Positions 32,473 through 42,447 are shown, counted from the stretch's first letter. The stretch: DNA of 64,000 nt from Notoacmeibacter ruber (GCF_003668555.1 NZ_RCWN01000001.1:2951501-3015500), one strand, 5' to 3'. Numbers and translations: made by a program. The notes: generated from the letters alone by a model not told the origin.

Positions 32473-32846
32473 ACTGTCAGAACATCCTCGAAGGCTTCGG
32501 GGTGGGTGGATCGCGCCAGTGGCTCGTCGAGCTTGAGCAGCGCCTGATAGGAGGCCGGATCAAACGGGTGTTCGGCCGGCACGATTTCCTGGCCGAACAC
32601 CCAGCTCAGGCGACCTGCATCCAGATTGCCGCGCTCGAACGGCTCGGCGCCGAAATGATGCCAGATGGCGTGGAGAAAGGCGGTGTCGGCCAGCTTCTCG
32701 ATGTCCGGGCGGTCCGCCGTCCGGCGCTTGGAGAAAAGCTTCACGACACCCTTGGGATTGGCCCGCCGTATCGTGAACTGCAGCCCCGTGCCGGGCAGGC
32801 CGGACGGAAACCCGCGATGCTTGGTCATGTCTGGAAGTTTAGGCAT
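32469..32846 (-). CDS. Conserved-looking protein of unknown function between pccB and pccA
   Basis: Predicted soluble protein of about 125 residues with no domain I recognise. It contains a basic segment (RRANPKGVVKLFSKRRTADR) and an acidic, aromatic C-terminal half. The ATG at 32846 has a GGAGAG ribosome site and overlaps the end of the DUF559 gene by eight bases. Its stop overlaps the pccA start (ATGA). The tight coupling suggests it is a real gene that may assist the carboxylase, but that is inference. Confidence 0.65.
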
Positions 32847-33204
32847 CAGGCTCTCCGACATATTTCGCCGCACTCAGAATGTGCTGCGCAACGCCGTCGC
32901 TGTTTCGAAGAATGTCATCGTTCCAGAAGCGCAGAACGCGGTAGCCCTGTTGCTTGAAATAGGCGTCACGTTCGGTGTCCGAGGCGGATTCGGCATGTTG
33001 GCCACCATCGGCTTCGACGATTAGCCTCTTCTCGAGGCAGACAAAGTCAACGATGAATCGACCCAAGGGCTGCTGGCGACGAAACTTCAGCCCGCCGAGC
33101 TTACGCCCTTTCAACATCTGCCACAGTGCGTTTTCGGCAGGCGTAGGATCCCTCCGCATCTGGCGGGCGAAGGCAAGATTGCGGGTTCTAATCTCTTTGG
33201 CCAA
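32839..33204 (-). CDS. DUF559 endonuclease-like protein
   Basis: Small protein of the Vsr/PD-(D/E)XK-like DUF559 family. FARQMRRDPTPAENALWQML begins the domain. The putative catalytic residues are in FIVDFVCLEKRLIVEADGGQH, here split as FIVDFVC and IVEADGGQH, and GYRVLRFWNDDIL ends it. The best start is TTG at 33204, four bases after a very strong GAGAGGGGG. Longer in-frame extensions run through a repeat-rich intergenic region and are unlikely. DUF559 genes are often mobile or solitary, and this one separates pccB from pccA. Confidence 0.87.
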   Translation of the reverse strand: MAKEIRTRNLAFARQMRRDPTPAENALWQMLKGRKLGGLKFRRQQPLGRFIVDFVCLEKRLIVEADGGQHAESASDTERDAYFKQQGYRVLRFWNDDILRNSDGVAQHILSAAKYVGEPDA

Positions 33205-33261
33205 CGAACCCCCTCTCTTGCGATTTCTAGTACTTGGCTGCGCCAAGACACTGAAATCGCT

Positions 33262-33414
33262 TTCTCCCCCTCCAAGGGGGAGAAGAACACAGCTTCGATC
33301 TTTCGGAAAGGATTGAGGGCGAGCATGGACGGATATGGAGCGCGTCATCTCTCCCCCTGAGGGAGAGAAAGCCAATTGCTGGGCTTGGGCAAGGACCAAG
33401 TCCTTGCAATTGGC
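33262..33414. repeat. Cluster of inverted repeats between pccB and the DUF559 gene
   Basis: The gene-free stretch 33205-33440 contains three hairpins. TTCTCCCCCT pairs with AGGGGGAGAA (33262-33284, 10 pairs). TCTCTCCC pairs with GGGAGAGA (33348-33368, 8 pairs). GCCAATTGC pairs with GCAATTGGC (33371-33414, 9 pairs, with a further internal inverted repeat). The CT-rich stems resemble the short interspersed palindromes found between genes in Rhizobiales. Only one cluster was noticed in the window. Confidence 0.6.
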
Positions 33415-33440
33415 CAGAGAGGGGGTCGTTAATCCACCCA

Positions 33441-34973
33441 TCACAGCGGAATATTGTCGTGCTTCTTCGTCGGGCCTTCGACCTGCTTGGTCTTCAGGAT
33501 CTCGAAGGCGCGGATGACGCGGCGGCGGGTCGAGTGCGGCATGATAACCTCATCGATGAAGCCGCGCTGCGCCGCGATGAATGGGTTGGCGAAGCGGTCC
33601 TCATATTCCTTGGTCCGCGCGGCGATCTTCTCCGGGTCGTCCAGTTCCGAGCGGTAGAGGATCTCCGTCGCGCCCTTGGCGCCCATCACCGCGATCTGCG
33701 CGGTCGGCCAGGCATAGTTGACGTCGGCGCGGATGTGCTTGCTCGCCATCACGTCATAAGCGCCGCCATAAGCCTTGCGGGTGATGACGGTCACCTTCGG
33801 AACGGTCGCCTCGGCATAGGCGAAGAGGAGCTTGGCGCCATGCTTGATGATGCCGCCATATTCCTGCGCAGTGCCGGGCAGGAAGCCGGGCACGTCCACG
33901 AAGGTCAGGATCGGAATGTTGAACGCGTCGCAGAAGCGGACGAAGCGGCCTGCCTTTTTGGCGCTGTCGATATCCAGCACGCCCGCCAGCACCATCGGCT
34001 GGTTGGCAACCACGCCGACCGTTGAGCCATTGAGCCGGATGAAGCCGATCAGGATGTTGCCGGCATGGTTCTTCTGTACCTCGAAGAATTCGGCCTCATC
34101 GGCAACCTTCCGGATCACTTCGCCCATATCGTAGGGCTTGTTGGCATTGTCCGGCACAAGCGTATCGAGGCTCATTTCGAGACGCTGCGGATCGTCCTCG
34201 GTGGCATAAACCGGCGGCTTCTCGCGCTGGCTCTGCGGCAGGAAATCGAACAAGCTGCGAATTTCCATCAGCGCTTCGACGTCGTTTTCGAACGCGCCGT
34301 CGGCGACCGAACTTTTCTTGGTGTGGGTCGATGCGCCGCCCAGCTCTTCCGCCGTGACGATCTCGTTGGTGACGGTCTTCACCACATCGGGGCCGGTGAC
34401 GAACATGTAAGACGAATCTTCGACCATATAGATGAAGTCGGTCATCGCCGGCGAGTAGACCGCGCCACCCGCGCAAGGACCCATGATGACGGAGATTTGC
34501 GGGATGACGCCGGAGGCCTGGACGTTCCGCCAGAAGACTTCCGCATAGCCGCCGAGCGAGGCGACGCCCTCCTGAATGCGCGCGCCGCCTGAATCATTGA
34601 GGCCGATGATCGGCACGCCGTTCTGCACGGCCAGATCCATCACTTTGCATATCTTCTCGGCATGGGTTTCGGAGAGCGAGCCGCCAAAGACGGTAAAGTC
34701 CTGCGAGAAGACGTAGACGGGCCGGCCATTGATCGTGCCCCAGCCGGTAACGACGCCGTCGCCCGGATATTGCTGCTCTTCCATGCCGAAATCGGTGCAA
34801 CGATGCGTTTTGAACGTATCGTATTCCTCGAATGAGCCTGCATCCAGCAGCACGTCGAGGCGCTCGCGCGCAGTCAGCTTGCCCTTGCCGTGCTGGGCGT
34901 CGATGCGGCGCTGGCCGCCGCCGAGCCGGGCTTCCTGTCGCTTGGATTCAAGCTGTTCGATGATTTCTAGCAT
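33441..34973 (-). CDS. pccB: Propionyl-CoA carboxylase beta subunit
   Basis: Carboxyltransferase subunit of biotin-dependent propionyl-CoA carboxylase, 510 residues. The crotonase-fold halves are visible: [39 protein letters not shown] and the oxyanion [12 protein letters not shown] in the first; [19 protein letters not shown] and [17 protein letters not shown] in the second. It is the first gene of the pccB/DUF559/unknown/pccA series and is divergent from the ScfR-type regulator. The intervening region holds that family's operator motif. Confidence 0.96.
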   Translation of the reverse strand: MLEIIEQLESKRQEARLGGGQRRIDAQHGKGKLTARERLDVLLDAGSFEEYDTFKTHRCTDFGMEEQQYPGDGVVTGWGTINGRPVYVFSQDFTVFGGSLSETHAEKICKVMDLAVQNGVPIIGLNDSGGARIQEGVASLGGYAEVFWRNVQASGVIPQISVIMGPCAGGAVYSPAMTDFIYMVEDSSYMFVTGPDVVKTVTNEIVTAEELGGASTHTKKSSVADGAFENDVEALMEIRSLFDFLPQSQREKPPVYATEDDPQRLEMSLDTLVPDNANKPYDMGEVIRKVADEAEFFEVQKNHAGNILIGFIRLNGSTVGVVANQPMVLAGVLDIDSAKKAGRFVRFCDAFNIPILTFVDVPGFLPGTAQEYGGIIKHGAKLLFAYAEATVPKVTVITRKAYGGAYDVMASKHIRADVNYAWPTAQIAVMGAKGATEILYRSELDDPEKIAARTKEYEDRFANPFIAAQRGFIDEVIMPHSTRRRVIRAFEILKTKQVEGPTKKHDNIPL

Positions 34974-35054
34974 GAGCGTCTCCCTTCTCCTCCGCCTAAG
35001 CCCAACAGCGACTGCGATAAAGGCTTGAAACTGTGGTGCTGTAAAAATAGAAAT

Positions 35055-35084
35055 TTTGCAAACTGTGAAAAGCGAAATTGCAAA
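35055..35084. promoter_or_regulatory. TTTGCAAA-type operator pair for the short-chain acyl-CoA regulator
   Basis: A perfect TTTGCAAA lies at 35055-35062 and ATTGCAAA at 35077-35084, starts 22 bp apart, in the 110-bp divergent region between pccB and the regulator gene. TTTGCAAA repeats are the reported target of PccR/ScfR-type regulators such as PccR of Rhodobacter sphaeroides. The second copy touches the regulator start codon, consistent with autoregulation. Confidence 0.65.
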
Positions 35085-36499
35085 TGCGTGATCGTAAAAT
35101 ATTTGTCGGCCGAAAGATCAGGGCCATCAGGCAGGAGGAAGGGCTGACGCAGGCGGCCTTTGCCGCGCGGCTTGGCATCTCCACCAGCTATCTCAACCAG
35201 CTCGAAAACAATCAGCGGCACGTGACCGCGCCGGTCCTGCTGGCGCTTGCCGAGAAATTCTCCATCGAGATGCGCGATTTCGCCGGCGGTGATGAGGACC
35301 GTCTGCTTGCGGATCTTGCCGAAGTCTTTGCCGACCCGGCCTTTGGTGGCCAGCCGCCCGCGCCGCAGGACATTCAGTTGGTCGTGCAGAACGCGCCAGC
35401 CCTGGCGCTCTCGGTCCTCTCCCTCCATCGCTCATTGCGGCAGTCGGGCGAGCGCCTTGCCGAACTGGACGACACGATCGAGCGCAGCGGCGTGCTGGTC
35501 GAGCCGACCCCCTACGAAGAGGTTCGGGACTATTTCCATTATATCGACAATTACATTGATGAGCTGGACCAGGCAGCCGAAACTCTGGCCGACCGGCTGG
35601 ATGCAACGGGCAGCGACAGGCTGGCGCCGCTGGTGGATTATGCCGAGCGGCGATGCGGTATTCGCGTGATGATCGAAACGGGTGCCGACCGCGCCGGCAC
35701 GCTCCGCCATTATGATGAAGAAACCCGCATCTTGCGGCTTCATTCGCGGTCGGGCACAGCGACCAATGCGTTTCAGATCGCCCACCAGATCGGCCTGGTC
35801 GAATATGGCGAACTGATCGGGTCGGTCGCGGACCGCGCCGATTTCCGTTCGGTGGATGCTCGTGCCGTCTGCCGGATCGGCCTCGCCAATTATTTCGCGG
35901 GCGCGGCCATTCTGCCCTATCGACGTTTTCTGTCGGCCGCGCGTGAATTGCGGCACGATCTGGAGCTTTTGGCAGAGCGCTTCGGTGCCAGTATCGAGCA
36001 GGTGGCACACCGCCTCTCCACTATGCAGCGGCCGGGGCAGCAGGGCATTCCGTTCTTCTTTGCAAGGGTGGACCGCGCCGGCAATATCACCAAACGGCAC
36101 AGCGCGACGAAGCTGCAATTTGCGCGCTTCGGAAGCGCCTGCCCGCTATGGAACGTTCACCGGGCCTTCGAGGCACCGAACGGAATCTTGCGACAACAGG
36201 CTGAAACGCCGGACGGGCGACGTTATCTCTGTCTGGCGACTGTCGTGACGAAGGCTTCGGCGGGCTTCCATGCGCCGGTGCAGACCTATGCTTTGGCACT
36301 CGGCTGCGAGATCGAGCATGCCCGCCATCTTGTCTATGCCGATAATCTGGATCTGGCGCGCGATACGGCATTCGAGCCGATCGGCATTTCCTGCCGCATC
36401 TGCGAGCGGCCGAACTGCCATCAGCGGGCCGTGCCACCTCTGAAGCAGAGGCTGACGGTCGAGCCGAACCATCGCGGTCAATTGCCCTACAGCTTCTGA
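35084..36499 (+). CDS. Short-chain fatty acyl-CoA transcriptional regulator (ScfR/PccR family)
   Basis: Regulator of propionyl-CoA metabolism. An N-terminal XRE helix-turn-helix ([20 protein letters not shown] to [14 protein letters not shown]) is followed by a linker, an ImmA/IrrE-like region (about 190-300, with [13 protein letters not shown]) and the DUF2083 C-terminal domain with four Cys ([13 protein letters not shown] and [15 protein letters not shown]). The ATG at 35084 is chosen over a TTG at 35078. Its position divergent from pccB and the TTTGCAAA motifs nearby support control of propionyl-CoA carboxylase. The signal in relatives is an acyl-CoA. Confidence 0.93.
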   Translation: MRDRKIFVGRKIRAIRQEEGLTQAAFAARLGISTSYLNQLENNQRHVTAPVLLALAEKFSIEMRDFAGGDEDRLLADLAEVFADPAFGGQPPAPQDIQLVVQNAPALALSVLSLHRSLRQSGERLAELDDTIERSGVLVEPTPYEEVRDYFHYIDNYIDELDQAAETLADRLDATGSDRLAPLVDYAERRCGIRVMIETGADRAGTLRHYDEETRILRLHSRSGTATNAFQIAHQIGLVEYGELIGSVADRADFRSVDARAVCRIGLANYFAGAAILPYRRFLSAARELRHDLELLAERFGASIEQVAHRLSTMQRPGQQGIPFFFARVDRAGNITKRHSATKLQFARFGSACPLWNVHRAFEAPNGILRQQAETPDGRRYLCLATVVTKASAGFHAPVQTYALALGCEIEHARHLVYADNLDLARDTAFEPIGISCRICERPNCHQRAVPPLKQRLTVEPNHRGQLPYSF

Positions 36500-36512
36500 C
36501 CGCGCATGAAAA

Positions 36513-36554
36513 ACCGGCCGCGATGATAACATCGCGACCGGTCCGGTCTTTTCT
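36513..36554. terminator. Bidirectional terminator between the regulator and rhlE
   Basis: ACCGGCCGCGATG (36513-36525) pairs with CATCGCGACCGGT (36530-36542) with one mismatch and loop ATAA. It has an A-rich left flank (GAAAAA) and CCGGTCTTTT on the right. It lies between two convergent genes. Confidence 0.75.
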
Positions 36555-36558
36555 CAGG

Positions 36559-37851
36559 TCAGGCAGCAGCGGCGGTGCGCTTGCGACGTGTCCGGCGCGG
36601 CTTTCGGTTGGGCGGCCGCTCAGCCGTGCGAGCATTCCGCTCGCCATGATTGCGCGACTTGGCGCCACCGCGGTTCTTGCCACCGCGACCATTCGGCTTT
36701 GCCGGTGCTGTCGCTTTCGGTGCCGGTCCCGAGCCTTCCGCGACGGGGATCGAGATCTTCATCACCTTCTCGATTTGCCGCAACTGGCCCATCTCATCGG
36801 ACGAGCAGAACGCAATGGCTTCGCCTTCGAGGCCGGCACGGGCGGTTCGTCCGATGCGGTGAACGTAATTTTCAGGCGTATCGGGCAATTCGTAATTGAT
36901 CACATAGGCGACGCCGGGGATATCGATTCCGCGCGCGGCAACGTCGGTTGCGACGAGAACCGTGGTTTCACCGTCCCGAAACGCCTTGATGGCCCGGTCG
37001 CGCTGGCTCTGGCTTTTATTGCCGTGAATAGAGGCGGCGTTGTAGCCATCCTTCACCAACTGCTTCATCAGCTTTTCCGCGCCATGCTTGGTGCGGGCAA
37101 AGACGATGGTCGGGGCCGACAGATCCTTGGAGAGGATTTCGCGAAGCGCGGACGTCTTTTGGCCCTTGTCCAGGAAATGAACGCTCTGCGTCACCTTGTC
37201 GGCAGCCTTGCCGGATTGCGCCACCTGAACGCGCTTCGGGTCTGTCAGATAGGCGCGGCTGATCTCTTCCATCTGCTTGGGCATCGTGGCCGAGAAGAGC
37301 ATGGTCTGGCGCGGCTGGCCGAGCTTCGGCGCGATCTTGCGCAGCGCGTGGATGAAGCCGAGATCGAGCATCTGATCGGCTTCGTCGAGGACGAGAAACC
37401 GTACGGTCTCCAGCTTGACGGCGTTGCGTTCCATGAGGTCGATCAGGCGGCCAGGCGTTGCCACCAGAATGTCGGTGCCGCGATTGAGCATCGCGATCTG
37501 CCGGCCGATGGACTGGCCGCCAACAACCGTGTTGACCTTGATCGGCGTCTGTTTGGTGAAGGTGCGCAGGCTGTCGGCAATCTGATTGACTAGCTCGCGG
37601 GTCGGGGCGAGCACGAGAGCGCGAACCGTCTTGCTCTCCGGCTTGCCGTGAATGCGCAGAAGCTTGTCCATCAGTGGCAGGCCGAAGGCGAGCGTCTTGC
37701 CGGTGCCGGTCTGGGCGAGGCCCATAATGTCATGACCTTCCAGCGCCAGCGGAATCGCCTGGTCCTGGATAGGAGTGGGCGCGGTGAAGCCGTTTTGCTG
37801 CAGGGTCTTGGTCAGCGCTGATGCCAGGCCGAGCGAATTGAAATCAGTCAA
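36559..37851 (-). CDS. rhlE: DEAD-box RNA helicase, RhlE type
   Basis: ATP-dependent RNA helicase involved in ribosome assembly or RNA turnover. The Q motif (FTAPTPIQDQAIP), Walker A (AQTGTGKT), DEAD box (VLDEADQM), SAT and HRIGRTARAG are all present. The C-terminal tail is a basic, Gly/Arg/Lys-rich extension (about 370-430) that would bind RNA. The best start is TTG at 37851, six bases after AAAGGA, giving LTDFNSLGL with Met at the first position. A farther upstream ATG would add 26 unconserved residues. Confidence 0.94.
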   Translation of the reverse strand: MTDFNSLGLASALTKTLQQNGFTAPTPIQDQAIPLALEGHDIMGLAQTGTGKTLAFGLPLMDKLLRIHGKPESKTVRALVLAPTRELVNQIADSLRTFTKQTPIKVNTVVGGQSIGRQIAMLNRGTDILVATPGRLIDLMERNAVKLETVRFLVLDEADQMLDLGFIHALRKIAPKLGQPRQTMLFSATMPKQMEEISRAYLTDPKRVQVAQSGKAADKVTQSVHFLDKGQKTSALREILSKDLSAPTIVFARTKHGAEKLMKQLVKDGYNAASIHGNKSQSQRDRAIKAFRDGETTVLVATDVAARGIDIPGVAYVINYELPDTPENYVHRIGRTARAGLEGEAIAFCSSDEMGQLRQIEKVMKISIPVAEGSGPAPKATAPAKPNGRGGKNRGGAKSRNHGERNARTAERPPNRKPRRTRRKRTAAAA

Positions 37852-38163
37852 ATCATGTCCTTTGCGGATCGGACGCCAAGCATGGCGCACGACGATCCGT
37901 TGTGATGTGCCGCGTTTCAATTGCGGCACGCGAGGGTGCGGCGGAGCCTCGGCAGACGCAGGCGAATACCATGCGTTGCGGCCCGACCGTAAGAACCCTG
38001 CGTGATGGGGATCTGGGAAATGTACCGATGCGCCCGATATCGAAGATAGACATCAAAAAAAGCGCGGCTTGCTCACGCGGCAGCGCGGTACGCCGCTCAG
38101 ATGCGCTTTCGCGGGCCGGAAGTCAAGCGCACCCGTGAGAAGGGGTCCGACGCCGCCGCCCGG
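37852..38163. other. Gene-free stretch upstream of rhlE, with a hairpin
   Basis: About 310 bp between the rhlE start and the end of the cupredoxin gene. It contains an inverted repeat GTGCCGC (37907-37913) and GCGGCAC (37923-37929) in the rhlE leader, 56-78 bp upstream of its start codon. Cold-shock-type leaders of helicase genes often fold, but no known family is recognised. I see no gene in it. Confidence 0.5.
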
Positions 38164-38664
38164 TCAAGGCGTCAGACCGGCGTTCGAAATGATGGATTTC
38201 AGCTTCTGCTTTGCGTCGTCGGACAGTTTGGCGGCGTCGATACGCTCGCCGAGATCGTCGATTTTCTTCGGGTCTCCGACGATCACCAACATCGCCATTC
38301 CATAGACGCCATGGCGTTGGCATTTGAAACCGTAGACGCCCGGTTCCGGAAACCGCACGGTCGCGTTGGGCTTGTAGGAAATCGCTATGGGTGGCGCGTT
38401 CTCGGGCCATAATGCGGGTATCGTATGAACGGTATGGCCCCTAATCGAATTACGGAATTCGATTTCGTCACCGACTTCGAGCCGCAGGAGTTCCGGCGCA
38501 AAGCGGAACATCTTCTGGGCGCCGCTCGCCTTTACATCGGTGATCTGCTCCACAACGAACGTCTCTGCCCGAGCGCTCTGAATTCCGAGAATGCAAGAGA
38601 GGGTCAGCGCCATCAGGACGATGCCGGCGCTGGGCAGGCGCGATGTTTTCGGCTTCATCACCAT
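38164..38664 (-). CDS. Exported plastocyanin/pseudoazurin-like copper protein
   Basis: Periplasmic type-1 copper protein of 166 residues. A signal peptide ends near [10 protein letters not shown]. The cupredoxin core shows the copper ligands: His in RGHTVHTI, and Cys, His and Met in [21 protein letters not shown]. This pattern is that of pseudoazurin and amicyanin electron carriers. The start at 38664 has GGAGG nine bases upstream. No nitrite reductase or oxidase gene lies nearby to name its partner. Confidence 0.9.
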   Translation of the reverse strand: MVMKPKTSRLPSAGIVLMALTLSCILGIQSARAETFVVEQITDVKASGAQKMFRFAPELLRLEVGDEIEFRNSIRGHTVHTIPALWPENAPPIAISYKPNATVRFPEPGVYGFKCQRHGVYGMAMLVIVGDPKKIDDLGERIDAAKLSDDAKQKLKSIISNAGLTP

Positions 38665-38791
38665 TCGAACAATCCTCCAGAGGATGGCAGGCGCGTCCCG
38701 GCAGAACAAGAAGAGCCACGGGGCGTGCGCCTTATCGACCTCTGAGCGCGCCACGGCAACCAGAAACTAGGCTCTATCGGTCCGAGAGAAC

Positions 38792-38881
38792 TGGCGGTGA
38801 GAGAGGGATTCGAACCCTCGATACGGTTTCCCGTATACACGCGTTCCAGGCGTGCGCCTTCAACCACTCGGCCACCTCACC
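38792..38881 (-). tRNA. tRNA-Ser (anticodon GGA)
   Basis: Read on the minus strand, a 90-nt cloverleaf begins GGTGAGGTGG and ends TCTCACC-G-CCA, with CCA encoded. The acceptor stem, the T loop GGTTCGAATCC and the long variable arm typical of tRNA-Ser are visible. The anticodon loop CTGGAAC gives GGA, reading UCC and UCU. Confidence 0.96.
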
Positions 38882-39151
38882 GGAGAATCGACCGGCCCTG
38901 AATCCAAGATTCGCCGGGCGGGTCGCATGCCTTCTCAGGCGGCGCGGACTATAGCCAGAAAGGCTGCGAGAGCAAGGGGCAATTTCAGATCGATGATTCG
39001 GCCTTGCCGTGACGGGGAAGCGCGGTCGAAATAACGCCGAAAGAGGTGATTGCGGCAGCTTCATACATGAGGACGCTTTGCCGTGGACGCGGCTGGCTCA
39101 CCGGCCTATGGATGGAGCCGTAACGTCAGACGAGCCGATGCCGACTTTATC

Positions 39152-39469
39152 ATGATCCGTTTTCTATTTCGTGCCCTTGCCCTGTTTCTCCTGGCGATCG
39201 CCGTCGTTCTGGCCGTCATCGACATCAGCAGGTCGGTCGCTGCTTCCGAGATTCTGCTGACGCCCTTCATCGAATCGCTTCAGGCGGCGTTGCCTCATGC
39301 AACGACGGGGTTGCAGAGCAGCCTGGAGGAAATCGATTCTTCCGTCTGGTGGCTCGCATCAGTGGTGCTCTCCATTCCGGGTTGTCTTCTCTTCGCAATT
39401 CTGGCGCTGCTTTCCTATATGATCGGACACAAACGCCGGCGCGAGCGCGGTTTCGCAGCGCCCGTCTAA
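39152..39469 (+). CDS. Small membrane protein of unknown function
   Basis: About 105 residues with two predicted membrane helices, LFRALALFLLAIAVVLAVID near the N-terminus and WLASVVLSIPGCLLFAILAL near the C-terminus, joined by an amphipathic middle section and ending in a basic tail (HKRRRERG). The ATG at 39152 starts the hydrophobic region directly. Similar short two-helix proteins are common near msrA in rhizobia, as far as I recall, but no function is known. Confidence 0.7.
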   Translation: MIRFLFRALALFLLAIAVVLAVIDISRSVAASEILLTPFIESLQAALPHATTGLQSSLEEIDSSVWWLASVVLSIPGCLLFAILALLSYMIGHKRRRERGFAAPV

Positions 39470-39505
39470 GACGAGACGCCGGCTGAGCCTCCGGGAGCCA
39501 CGCCA

Positions 39506-40180
39506 ATGTTTTTTCTGTCCGACATGCTGAAGAAGAAGACCGACATGCCTGAGCCGGACAAGGCCCTTCGCGGCCGGTCCGAACCCATTCCGACTGCGGA
39601 AAAACATGCGGTTTTCGGGACGGCGCTGAAGGGGCCTTATCCTGACGAGGCACAGATAGCCTATTTCGGGATGGGGTGTTTCTGGGGGGCTGAGAGGCTG
39701 TTCTGGCAGGTGCCGGGCGTTGTTTCAACGGCTGTGGGCTATGCCGGAGGTTACACTCCCAATCCAACCTATCACGAAACGACCACGGGCCAGACCGGCC
39801 ACGCCGAGATCGTCAAGGTCGTCTTCGATCCTTCCGAAATATCCTATGAGGATCTGCTGAAGCTGTTTTGGGAGGAGCATGATCCGACCCAGGGGATGCG
39901 TCAGGGCAATGATATCGGCACGACGTACCGCTCGGCCATATACACGACGACGCAGGAGCAGTTCGAGAAGGCGACCGAGAGCCGCGACCGCTACCAGCAG
40001 GCGTTGCAGACGGCGGGCCGCAAGGGAAAGATCACCACCGAGATTCGCGAAGCGCCGGAATTCTTTTATGCCGAAGCGGATCACCAGCAATATCTGCAGA
40101 AAGTCCCGAACGGATATTGCGGCCTGGCCGGCACGGGCGTCTCATGCCCGACGCCGACCGGCGTAAGTGCCGCTGAATGA
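39506..40180 (+). CDS. msrA: Peptide methionine sulfoxide reductase A
   Basis: Reduces the S form of methionine sulfoxide, repairing oxidised proteins. The catalytic Cys58 is in [10 protein letters not shown]; resolving cysteines lie in the C-terminal [14 protein letters not shown]. The core also shows [11 protein letters not shown] and [12 protein letters not shown]. At 224 residues it has the common N-terminal extension with three basic and acidic stretches but no signal peptide. It is preceded by the small membrane-protein gene. Confidence 0.96.
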   Translation: MFFLSDMLKKKTDMPEPDKALRGRSEPIPTAEKHAVFGTALKGPYPDEAQIAYFGMGCFWGAERLFWQVPGVVSTAVGYAGGYTPNPTYHETTTGQTGHAEIVKVVFDPSEISYEDLLKLFWEEHDPTQGMRQGNDIGTTYRSAIYTTTQEQFEKATESRDRYQQALQTAGRKGKITTEIREAPEFFYAEADHQQYLQKVPNGYCGLAGTGVSCPTPTGVSAAE

Positions 40181-40201
40181 TCGGGCGCTGCCGAGGGCAG
40201 C

Positions 40202-40408
40202 TTACCAGTGCGGCGGCTTGTCGATAGGCACGTCGCCGCCGCTTTGTGATTCGACGACGAGAAACCGCTGGATCAGAACCATCAGCTTGTTTTCCAGGCT
40301 CGCGATCGAGTGGGCCTGTTCGGTCGCAAGTGTGCTGAGCGTCTCCAGTTCCCGCTCCAGCTCGGCAACCCGGCTTTGCAGTTCGACGACGGAATCGGCC
40401 TCGCTCAT
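40202..40408 (-). CDS. slyX: SlyX family protein
   Basis: Short coiled-coil protein of 68 residues (VELQSRVAELERELETLSTL and following) ending in the family signature PIDKPPHW. The role of SlyX is not established. The start overlaps the stop of the upstream thioesterase gene by one base (TGATG). Confidence 0.92.
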   Translation of the reverse strand: MSEADSVVELQSRVAELERELETLSTLATEQAHSIASLENKLMVLIQRFLVVESQSGGDVPIDKPPHW

Positions 40409-40881
40409 CAGTCTTTCTCCATGAAAGCGGTCTCGAGCAGCGCGCGCAGATCGTCTCCGAGCGGGGCGGGGCGTCGCGTCTCCCGGTCGACATATACATG
40501 AATGAAGTGGCCCTCGGCCGCAGCTTCATCCGCTTCCCCCCGGAAAAGGCCCACCTCGTAGCGAACGGAAGTGGTACCGATCCGCGTCACGCGAATGCCG
40601 GCGGTAACCGTATCGGGAAAGGCCAATTCCGCGAAGTACCGGCAGCCGGTCTCGACCACCAGCCCCACCTGCTCGCCGGCGAGCGGGTCCAGTACGCCGT
40701 TTTCGATCAGCCAGCCGTTCACCGCAGTGTCGAACAGCGAGTAATGGACAACATTGTTCATGTGGCCATAGACGTCATTATCCGACCAGCGGGTGGTGAG
40801 ATGACGGGAGATCCGATAAGCGTCGCGGCCGCTTCGTGCGGCGCGGTCCTGTCCGGCGGCCATATCCTTTTGTTTCGTCAT
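40408..40881 (-). CDS. Acyl-CoA thioesterase, hotdog fold
   Basis: 4HBT/YbgC-type thioesterase of about 157 residues. The N-terminal RWSDNDVYGHMNNVVHYSLF carries the catalytic Asp and the active-site loop of this class. The likely substrate is a short or aromatic acyl-CoA, which sequence cannot resolve. It is translationally coupled to slyX and divergent from the purine nucleoside phosphorylase gene. Confidence 0.9.
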   Translation of the reverse strand: MTKQKDMAAGQDRAARSGRDAYRISRHLTTRWSDNDVYGHMNNVVHYSLFDTAVNGWLIENGVLDPLAGEQVGLVVETGCRYFAELAFPDTVTAGIRVTRIGTTSVRYEVGLFRGEADEAAAEGHFIHVYVDRETRRPAPLGDDLRALLETAFMEKD

Positions 40882-41023
40882 GGCCTGGGTCCCCTCATGC
40901 GAAGTTGGAAGTTCGACCGGACCTCGGCAGCCGGCCGGTACGCTGTGATGGGCCGTCTCATAAACCCCTTGCAGCGAGAGCGAAATGCCGCAAACTGATT
41001 CAAACCGAAGAGGGGATCATTTT

Positions 41024-41821
41024 ATGGTGAAGCGGACGGTGGATATTCTGATCGAAAGGCTGGAAGGGCGGACGCCCTCCCTCGCGGTCGTTCTTGGCTC
41101 CGGTCTTGGCCCTCTGGCCTCCGAGGTCGAGGATGCGGTCCGGATTCCTTACGCCGACCTTCCCGATTTCCCGGTCTCGACCGTGCCAGGCCATGCTGGC
41201 GAAGTGGTCGCGGGCGAATTGTCCGGACGCTCCGTCCTGATGCTGGCTGGCCGCTCCCACTATTACGAGAGGGGCAATCCGGCAGCGATGGCGGGCGCAC
41301 TGGAATCCCTCTCCGGCCTCGGGATCAAGACGCTTCTGCTGACGAACGCCGCCGGCTCCGTCCATGAATCGATGGGCCCGGCAAGCGTCATGCTGATCGA
41401 GGATCATATCGCACTCGGACCCAACCCTCTGATCGGCCGCGGTGGCGGCGAAGGCTTCATTGATATGTCCCAAGCCTATGATCCGGAGATACGCCAGACC
41501 ATTGGGGCTTCGGCGGCAAAGCTGGGTGAGACGATCCACAAGGGCGTTTATTGCTGGTTCAGCGGTCCGTCCTTCGAGACGCCGGCAGAGATTCGCATGG
41601 CGCGTCACCTCGGCGCCGACGCTGTCGGCATGTCGACCGTGCCGGAAGTCATTCTCGCCCGCTTTCACGGTTTACGCGTCGGTGCGCTGTCGATGATCAC
41701 CAATCTCGGCGCGGGCATGCAGGCCGAACCCTTGTCGCATGAGCAGACGCAGCGCGTGGCGAAGCAAGGTAGCGCGCGACTTTCTGCCATCATCCGACAG
41801 ACCGTTGCCGATCTCGGCTGA
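41024..41821 (+). CDS. punA: Purine nucleoside phosphorylase
   Basis: Phosphorolyses purine nucleosides to base and ribose 1-phosphate for salvage. It belongs to the trimeric class. LGSGLGPLA begins the phosphate site, and PGHAGEVVAGEL, AGRSHYYERG, LTNAAGSVHESMGPAS and GPSFETPAEIRM with GMSTVPE are diagnostic. The length of 265 is usual. The ATG at 41024 begins MVKRTVDILIERLEG; an upstream in-frame ATG at 40985 would add 13 residues. The substrate could include inosine, guanosine or xanthosine. Confidence 0.94.
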   Translation: MVKRTVDILIERLEGRTPSLAVVLGSGLGPLASEVEDAVRIPYADLPDFPVSTVPGHAGEVVAGELSGRSVLMLAGRSHYYERGNPAAMAGALESLSGLGIKTLLLTNAAGSVHESMGPASVMLIEDHIALGPNPLIGRGGGEGFIDMSQAYDPEIRQTIGASAAKLGETIHKGVYCWFSGPSFETPAEIRMARHLGADAVGMSTVPEVILARFHGLRVGALSMITNLGAGMQAEPLSHEQTQRVAKQGSARLSAIIRQTVADLG

Positions 41822-41838
41822 GACCCCGTCGGCAGCGA

Positions 41839-42447
41839 TCAACCCTGAAGTTCGAGGGTACCTGCCGACATCTGGAATTTCAGCTGGCCGAGAAAGCTCA
41901 TGCCGATAAGCGGCGTTGTCAGCGCTCTGTCAGGCATGACGACCACGGGCACATTCTCTCTTCGGATCGGTCCGATCTCGACGCTGTGGAGCGTACTCAG
42001 CGCAACCAGGGCAACGCCGTTCGCCGTTTGCACTTCCTGCGAAAAATCCGCCGGAATGAGCTGCAGTCCGAGTTGCCGGGCCATGCTCTGATTAATCGCC
42101 ACATGCGTTGCGCCGGTATCGATCATGGCCTGAAGAGGCTTGCCGTTCAGCCGGAAGGTGTCGCGATAATGTCCGCTCGTATCGGCGTTCATGACATGCC
42201 GCCGATCCCATCCGTTCAGGATCGGCTTTGACGTTGTGCTCTGCGCCGACGAAACGGAAATCGGCCGAGCCGTCTCGTCTTCACCTTCAGTCGCACCCAT
42301 TCGGTCGATCTGGCGCTGCACGAGTTCCGGAGCGGCATAGGCGATTGCCAGGGCAATGGCGGCGACGCAAAAAGCCATTCGGAAAAGCATGAAAAAACCG
42401 GCCTTTACGGGTTTGACGGACCGCTCTTTTAGCGCAACCGTCTTCAA
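41839..42447 (-). CDS. Membrane-anchored retropepsin-like aspartic protease
   Basis: One N-terminal membrane segment (MLFRMAFCVAAIALAIAYAA) is followed by a periplasmic domain with the aspartic-protease signature MIDTGATHVAIN and the second family block PLIGMSFLGQLKF. This is the clan AA, TIGR02281-type group of alphaproteobacteria. Such proteins function as dimers like viral retropepsins. The physiological substrate is unknown. The length of 202 is usual. Confidence 0.88.
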   Translation of the reverse strand: MKTVALKERSVKPVKAGFFMLFRMAFCVAAIALAIAYAAPELVQRQIDRMGATEGEDETARPISVSSAQSTTSKPILNGWDRRHVMNADTSGHYRDTFRLNGKPLQAMIDTGATHVAINQSMARQLGLQLIPADFSQEVQTANGVALVALSTLHSVEIGPIRRENVPVVVMPDRALTTPLIGMSFLGQLKFQMSAGTLELQG

